Shown here: positions 59,146 to 64,000 of the stretch, piece by piece
Numbering within the stretch: position 1 is the stretch's first letter
Layout: the number at the start of each line of letters is the position of its first letter
Assembly: GCF_005938385.1 (NCBI RefSeq)
Contig: NZ_VCRA01000011.1
Span: 124,001-188,000 of the forward strand
Origin: Paenibacillus mesophilus
GTDB taxonomy: Bacteria; Bacillota; Bacilli; Paenibacillales; NBRC-103111
DNA: 64,000 bases
Direction: 5' to 3'
Notes under the pieces: generated by a model
What the model saw: the letters and a program-made list of their open reading frames with translations, nothing else
What the model was told of the DNA's origin: nothing
Databases searched by the model: none
Made by a program: the position numbers and the translations under genes

Positions 59146-60252
59146 ATGACGTCTTTGAAGCAAACTCCGCTTTTCCCGGTCTATGCCAAGCATGGAGCGA
59201 AAACGATCGATTTCGGCGGATGGGACTTGCCGGTGCAATTCGGCGGAATTCAGAACGAACATGACGCGGTGCGTGAGCGGGCCGGTCTGTTCGACGTGTC
59301 GCATATGGGCGAGTTTTGGGTAACGGGAGCGGATGCGGAATCGTTTCTGCAGAAGGTCACGACCAACGATCTGTCCAAGCTGGAGACAAATCAAGCCCAG
59401 TACAGCCTGCTTTGCTATCCGAACGGCGGAGTGGTGGACGATTTGCTCGTATACAAGCTGGCCGGCGACCGGTTCATGCTTGTAGTCAACGCTTCGAATA
59501 TCGAGAAAGATTTCGCGTGGCTTGAAGAGCACGTTGAAGGAAATGTGAAGCTGGAGAACGTATCCGACGATACGTCGCTGCTCGCGCTGCAAGGTCCGCT
59601 TGCGGCAGCGGTATTATCCAAGCTGACCGAAGCCCCGATCGGCGAGCTGCGAAGCTTTCGATTCTTGCCGGACGTAGTTGTCGACGGAGTGCACGCTCTC
59701 GTGTCGAGAACCGGGTATACCGGCGAAGACGGCTTCGAATTGTATGTAAGCGCCAAGGATGTCATCCGGTTGTGGGATGCTCTGCTGGATGCGGGCCGTG
59801 AGCATGGTCTGGAGCCGGTAGGCTTGGGCGCGCGCGATACGCTCCGCTTCGAGGCGCGTCTGCCGCTGTACGGCCAGGAGCTGTCCGCGGACATCAGCCC
59901 GCTGGAGGCGGGTCTCGGCTTCTTCGTGAAGCTGGACAAAGGCGACTTTATCGGCCGCGATGCGCTGGCCGCACAGAAGACGCAAGGCTTGCCGCGCAAA
60001 TCCGTCGGCATCGAGATGATCGACCGGGGCATTCCGCGCGCGCATTATCCGGTTTATTCGCCGGATGGGGAACGCCTTATCGGCGAAGTGACGACAGGTA
60101 CCCAATCGCCGACGTTCAAGCGCAACGTAGGCTTGGCGCTGATCGAGACCGCCTTTACGGCGAACGACACCGAGGTGCTCGTCGAAATCCGCGGCAAGAA
60201 GCTGCGGGCGAAAGTCGTGCCGACGCCTTTCTACAAGCGTCCGAAAGCTTAA
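59146..60252 (+). CDS. gcvT: Glycine cleavage system T protein (aminomethyltransferase)
   Basis: 368 residues. It takes the aminomethyl group from the H protein and, with tetrahydrofolate, gives methylene-THF and ammonia. Typical stretches: [23 protein letters not shown], the folate-binding [12 protein letters not shown] and the conserved [17 protein letters not shown] follows GAGGTG. First gene after the glycine riboswitch; gcvPA and gcvPB follow. The H protein gene is not in the window. Confidence 0.97.
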   Translation: MTSLKQTPLFPVYAKHGAKTIDFGGWDLPVQFGGIQNEHDAVRERAGLFDVSHMGEFWVTGADAESFLQKVTTNDLSKLETNQAQYSLLCYPNGGVVDDLLVYKLAGDRFMLVVNASNIEKDFAWLEEHVEGNVKLENVSDDTSLLALQGPLAAAVLSKLTEAPIGELRSFRFLPDVVVDGVHALVSRTGYTGEDGFELYVSAKDVIRLWDALLDAGREHGLEPVGLGARDTLRFEARLPLYGQELSADISPLEAGLGFFVKLDKGDFIGRDALAAQKTQGLPRKSVGIEMIDRGIPRAHYPVYSPDGERLIGEVTTGTQSPTFKRNVGLALIETAFTANDTEVLVEIRGKKLRAKVVPTPFYKRPKA

Positions 60253-60423
60253 AAGCAAGAAGGCGGGCGGAATAACGTTCAAATGTACCTTATTTGCTCC
60301 GAAACCGCCCGTTCGAGCTCGGATAGTGTTCAAATGTACCTTAATGAACGACCATCCACTCAACCGGTTCTTAGTGCAAGAAAAACATGCAGCAGCTTCA
60401 TATCCCGAAAGGAGCATCAAGCG

Positions 60424-61776
60424 ATGAAACACCGCTATTTACCGATGACCGAGCAAGACCGCAAGGACATGCTCGCGGCTGTCGGCGTCGCCTCCGTCGA
60501 CGAATTGTTCGCCGACATACCGGCTGGCGTCCGCTACCAAGGCGAGCTGAACATATCCGAGGCACTGAACGAGCAGGCGATGCTTCGCCATATGCGCACG
60601 CTTTCCGGCCGCAATGCCGATTTTGACCGGTACGCGAGCTTCCTGGGCGCAGGCATGTACGATCATCATCTGCCCGTAGTCGTCAATCACGTCATCTCCC
60701 GATCGGAGTTTTATACAGCTTATACGCCGTATCAGCCGGAAATCTCGCAAGGCGAGCTTCAAGCCATTTTCGAATTTCAATCCTACATTTGCGAGCTGAC
60801 CGGCATGACGGTCGCGAATGCCTCGATGTACGACGGCGCAACGGCGCTTGCCGAAGCGGGCGCTTTGGCGCACGGCGCGACGAAGCGCCGCCAAATCGTC
60901 GTATCCCGTGCGGTGCATCCGGAAGCGCGGGCTATTCTGCGGACGACGGCACGCGGATTGAACCTCGATGTGATCGAGGTCGGCTATACCGACGGCGTGA
61001 CGAACCTGAATGAGCTTATGTCCGCAGTAGGCGCCGATACGGCCGCAATCATCGTGCAATCGCCGAACTTCTTCGGCTGCATCGAGGATGTGGCGGCGAT
61101 TGAGCCGATCATCCACGGGGCGGGCGGTTTGCTCGTCGTAAGCTGCAACCCGATGTCGCTCGGCCTGCTTGAGCCTTCGGGCAAGCTCGGCGCCGATATT
61201 GTCGTCGGCGATACGCAGCCGTTTGGCATTCCGGCTTCGTTCGGCGGCCCCTCCTGCGGCTATTTTGCGGTATCCGACGCATGGATGCGCCGCATGCCCG
61301 GCCGGATCGTCGGCCAGACGGTCGATCGCGACGGCAAACGCGGCTTCGTGCTGACGCTGCAAGCGCGCGAGCAGCATATCCGCCGCGAGAAGGCGACCTC
61401 GAACATTTGCTCGAATCAGGCGCTGCTTGCACTGTGCGCTTCGGTTTATTTGTCGACATTGGGCAAGGAAGGCATCCGCGACGTAGCCGGCTTGAACATT
61501 CAAAAGGCGCATTACGCGGCGAAAATGATCGGTGCCCGCAACAAGCTTGAGGTTGCTTTCGCATCGCCGTTCTTCAATGAATTCGTAGTGAAGCTGGGCG
61601 ACGACGCCGATGTAGGAACGATCAACTCCAAGCTGCTGGAGCATGGCTTTATCGGCGGCTACGACCTCGGTCGCGACTATCCCGAGCTGAAAGGCCACAT
61701 GCTGGTCGCAGTTACGGAGCAGCGGACCAAAGAAGATATCGAACAGTTTGCCGACAGATTGGAGGAGCTGCTATGA
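60424..61776 (+). CDS. gcvPA: Glycine dehydrogenase subunit 1 (P protein, N-terminal part)
   Basis: 450 residues, half of the PLP-dependent glycine decarboxylase, in the two-subunit form of Firmicutes. Family stretches: [30 protein letters not shown] and [18 protein letters not shown] at 60424 is set by AAAGGAG; the frame runs 141 bp further upstream through a repeat-containing spacer that is not protein-like. Overlaps gcvPB by 4 bp. Confidence 0.97.
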   Translation: MKHRYLPMTEQDRKDMLAAVGVASVDELFADIPAGVRYQGELNISEALNEQAMLRHMRTLSGRNADFDRYASFLGAGMYDHHLPVVVNHVISRSEFYTAYTPYQPEISQGELQAIFEFQSYICELTGMTVANASMYDGATALAEAGALAHGATKRRQIVVSRAVHPEARAILRTTARGLNLDVIEVGYTDGVTNLNELMSAVGADTAAIIVQSPNFFGCIEDVAAIEPIIHGAGGLLVVSCNPMSLGLLEPSGKLGADIVVGDTQPFGIPASFGGPSCGYFAVSDAWMRRMPGRIVGQTVDRDGKRGFVLTLQAREQHIRREKATSNICSNQALLALCASVYLSTLGKEGIRDVAGLNIQKAHYAAKMIGARNKLEVAFASPFFNEFVVKLGDDADVGTINSKLLEHGFIGGYDLGRDYPELKGHMLVAVTEQRTKEDIEQFADRLEELL

Positions 61777-63278
61777 GCACGATCGAAACGAAACTGGCGG
61801 AAGCGCAGGAACAGCGGCCGGTGAAGCACGACAAGGCTTTGATTTTCGAACTGAGCAAGCCGGGCCGGGTCGCTTACTCGCTGCCGGAATGCGATGTGCC
61901 CGAGACGCCGGTAGAAGAGTTGATTCCGCAGAAGCTGCTGCGCACGAAGCCGGCCGAGCTGCCGGAAGTATACGAGGTAGACGTTATGCGCCACTATACG
62001 GCGCTGTCGAGACGGAACTTCGGGATCGACAACGGCTTCTATCCGCTCGGCTCCTGTACGATGAAATATAATCCGAAAATTAACGAAGACGTGGCGAGAT
62101 TCCCGGGTATCGCGAAAATTCATCCATACCAGCCGGAGGAATCGATCCAAGGCGCGTTGGAGCTGCTGTATACGCTGCAAAACGACTTGGCGGAAATTAC
62201 CGGCATGGACCGGGTAACGCTGCAGCCTGCCGCAGGAGCTCACGGGGAGTGGACCGGCCTTATGCTGATCCGCGCTTATCATGAGAGCCGCGGCGAGACG
62301 CGGACGAAAGTAATCGTTCCCGATTCGTCGCACGGCACGAACCCGGCCAGCGCGACGGTTGCGGGCTTCGATACGATCACGATCAAATCTGACGACAGAG
62401 GACTTGTCGATCTCGATGCGCTCCGGGCGGCGGTAGGCTCCGATACGGCGGCGCTCATGCTGACGAACCCGAACACGCTCGGCTTGTTCGAGGAGCAAAT
62501 CGTCGAAATCGCACGCATCGTTCATGAAGCGGGCGGCCTCCTGTACTATGACGGCGCCAACTCGAACGCTATCCTCGGCATCGCGCGTCCGGGCGACATG
62601 GGCTTTGACGTCGTTCACTTGAATTTGCACAAAACGATGAGCACGCCTCACGGCGGCGGCGGTCCCGGCGCGGGTCCGGTCGGCGTGAAGCAGAAGCTCG
62701 TCCCCTTCCTGCCGGCTCCGAATGTTGCGCGCAGAGCAGACGGCACGTATTATTTGGATTCCGACTATCCGCAATCGATCGGACGCGTCAAGGCGTTTTA
62801 CGGCAACTTCGGCATCCTCGTGCGGGCTTATACGTACATCCGTACGCTTGGCGGCCAAGGCTTGCGCCAAGTATCCGAGAACGCCGTCCTGAACGCCAAC
62901 TACATGATGAAGCGGCTCGCGCCCCACTATGACGTGCCGTTCGACCGGCCGTGCAAGCACGAGTTCGTCATGTCCGGCAAACGGCAGAAGAAGCTCGGCG
63001 TGCGTACGCTCGATATCGCCAAGCGGCTGCTCGATTTCGGCTACCATCCGCCGACGATCTACTTCCCGTTGAACGTCGAGGAATGCATCATGATCGAGCC
63101 GACGGAAACCGAGAGCAAGGAAACGCTCGACGCTTTCATCGATACGATGATCCAAATCGCCAAGGAAGCCGAAGAAAATCCGGAGCTCGTCGTAAACGCG
63201 CCATACACGACCGTAGTGAAACGGCTGGACGAAGCGCAAGCGGCCCGTAAGCCGGTTCTGAACTGTACTTGCGGTTAA
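61773..63278 (+). CDS. gcvPB: Glycine dehydrogenase subunit 2 (P protein, C-terminal part)
   Basis: 501 residues carrying the PLP lysine in [18 protein letters not shown]. Other signatures: [14 protein letters not shown] and [12 protein letters not shown]. With gcvPA it decarboxylates glycine and passes the aminomethyl group to lipoyl-H protein. ATGA overlap ensures equal synthesis of the two subunits. Confidence 0.97.
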   Translation: MSTIETKLAEAQEQRPVKHDKALIFELSKPGRVAYSLPECDVPETPVEELIPQKLLRTKPAELPEVYEVDVMRHYTALSRRNFGIDNGFYPLGSCTMKYNPKINEDVARFPGIAKIHPYQPEESIQGALELLYTLQNDLAEITGMDRVTLQPAAGAHGEWTGLMLIRAYHESRGETRTKVIVPDSSHGTNPASATVAGFDTITIKSDDRGLVDLDALRAAVGSDTAALMLTNPNTLGLFEEQIVEIARIVHEAGGLLYYDGANSNAILGIARPGDMGFDVVHLNLHKTMSTPHGGGGPGAGPVGVKQKLVPFLPAPNVARRADGTYYLDSDYPQSIGRVKAFYGNFGILVRAYTYIRTLGGQGLRQVSENAVLNANYMMKRLAPHYDVPFDRPCKHEFVMSGKRQKKLGVRTLDIAKRLLDFGYHPPTIYFPLNVEECIMIEPTETESKETLDAFIDTMIQIAKEAEENPELVVNAPYTTVVKRLDEAQAARKPVLNCTCG

Positions 63279-63338
63279 CGAACTTTGTAATTCCGGGTGA
63301 AAAGTAGTAGGATAAATAGAACAGCTTGCTTGTACACG

Positions 63339-63374
63339 GAGTACCCGCGGGATTGGCTGCGGGGCTCTTTTTTT
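63339..63374 (+). terminator. Terminator of the gcv operon
   Basis: GAG-TA-CCCGC pairs with GCGGG-G-CTC, then seven T, 60 bp after gcvPB. Confidence 0.75.
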
Positions 63375-63417
63375 ATTCATATTGAAGTCTGCGATTTGCC
63401 GAGAGGGGGAAGAATCC

Positions 63418-64000
63418 ATGCCGGAGACGGTCTGGAGATTTATAAAGTCGGGCAACGGCACGCCGGCCGACAATATGGCGATTGACGAAGCGATGCTGAT
63501 CGCGCACAGCGAAGGGAAGACGCCGCCGACGGTACGGTTCTACGGTTGGGAGCCGGCGACGCTGTCGATCGGTTACTTCCAGCGGGCGGAGGACGAGGTT
63601 GATTTCGAGGAGCTGCGCAAGCAAGGAATCGGCTTCGTCAGACGGCCGACGGGCGGACGGGCGGTGCTGCACGATCGCGAGCTTACGTACAGCATGATTG
63701 TCTCGGAAGATTACCCCGACATGCCGACGACCGTGAACGAGGCTTACCGCGTATTAAGCGAAGGGCTGCTGTGCGGGTTCCGCAATTTGGGACTGCGCGC
63801 GGAGATGGTTAACCTTGGGGCGGAGGAAGAGAAAGCGAAGTATGCCTCTACCGCCGGATCGGCCGCCTGCTTCGACTCCCCGTCCTGGTACGAGCTCGTC
63901 GTCGAAGGGCGCAAAATCGCCGGGAGCGCCCAGACGAGATCGAGAGGGGTCATTTTACAGCATGGGTCGATCCTGCTCGAGATGGATGTGGATCAGCTTT
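63418..64000 (+). CDS. lipM: Octanoyltransferase LipM (3' end beyond window)
   Basis: The first 194 codons of a biotin/lipoate ligase-fold enzyme. LipM moves octanoyl from acyl carrier protein to the glycine-cleavage H protein, the first step of lipoate assembly in Bacillales. Visible: [24 protein letters not shown], the lipoyl-ligase loop [12 protein letters not shown], the nucleophile in [13 protein letters not shown] (Cys151, matching LipM rather than LplA), and [12 protein letters not shown] follows GAGGGGG. Next to gcv as in B. subtilis; its substrate partner is the H protein. Confidence 0.9.
   Translation, partial: MPETVWRFIKSGNGTPADNMAIDEAMLIAHSEGKTPPTVRFYGWEPATLSIGYFQRAEDEVDFEELRKQGIGFVRRPTGGRAVLHDRELTYSMIVSEDYPDMPTTVNEAYRVLSEGLLCGFRNLGLRAEMVNLGAEEEKAKYASTAGSAACFDSPSWYELVVEGRKIAGSAQTRSRGVILQHGSILLEMDVDQL

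Noticed and set aside
61677-63473. 598-codon minus-strand frame opposite gcvPB
   Set aside because: Antisense of a highly conserved PLP enzyme gene.

Overview
The window is about 64 kb of chromosome from a Gram-positive, endospore-forming bacterium, most likely a member of the Paenibacillaceae (Paenibacillus or Cohnella type). The signs are moderately high GC, Bacillus-like ribosome binding sites with many TTG and GTG starts, YjcZ-like, YqzE, YkvI, YhaN/YhaO and YqhG/YqhH proteins, an S-layer homology surface protein, and a glycine-cleavage locus arranged as in Bacillus (yqhG-yqhH facing riboswitch-gcvT-gcvPA-gcvPB, then lipM). Species assignment is inference.

Layout. 0-9 kb: an RsmF-type rRNA methyltransferase, an RsuA-type pseudouridine synthase, a HAD phosphatase, two tiny hydrophobic proteins, an acidic protein with three related domains, a second RsmF-type methyltransferase, a diguanylate cyclase, a palindromic repeat pair and a glycosyltransferase. 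9-22 kb: the yhaO-yhaN nuclease/ATPase pair, a lone solute-binding lipoprotein, an EamA permease, small membrane proteins, ykvI, a lipoprotein, xpt, small genes, cbiZ and tRNA-Leu(CAG). 22-23 kb: an AT-rich BrnT/BrnA-type toxin-antitoxin pair whose antitoxin carries an extra C-terminal domain.

23.2-32.1 kb is the most interesting part. It is a long operon behind a sigma-A-like promoter flanked by two sequences resembling Zur (zinc) boxes. It encodes an ATP-grasp ligase, a DUF364-like Rossmann protein, a complete CntABCDF/Nik/Opp-type importer (CntD and CntF halves fused), a truncated SbnA-like enzyme and a CntE-like exporter. My reading is a zinc-regulated metallophore system in which the usual opine genes (cntKLM) are replaced by another biosynthetic set. 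At least one biosynthetic gene is broken in this strain.

32-54 kb: an HD-GYP protein, a small protein that seems to start at AUC, a DUF1361-like membrane protein, argS, a five-gene cluster (GNAT, small protein, three tail-collar paralogues), a 1,921-residue surface protein with eight Ig-like repeats and three S-layer homology segments, a pair of zinc-ribbon ABC exporters around a DUF1854 protein, a Tat-exported beta-helix protein and another lone solute-binding lipoprotein. 54-64 kb: yqzE, a membrane-anchored unknown, yqhG-yqhH, a tandem glycine riboswitch controlling gcvT-gcvPA-gcvPB, and the 5' part of lipM, which together cover glycine catabolism and lipoylation of its H protein.
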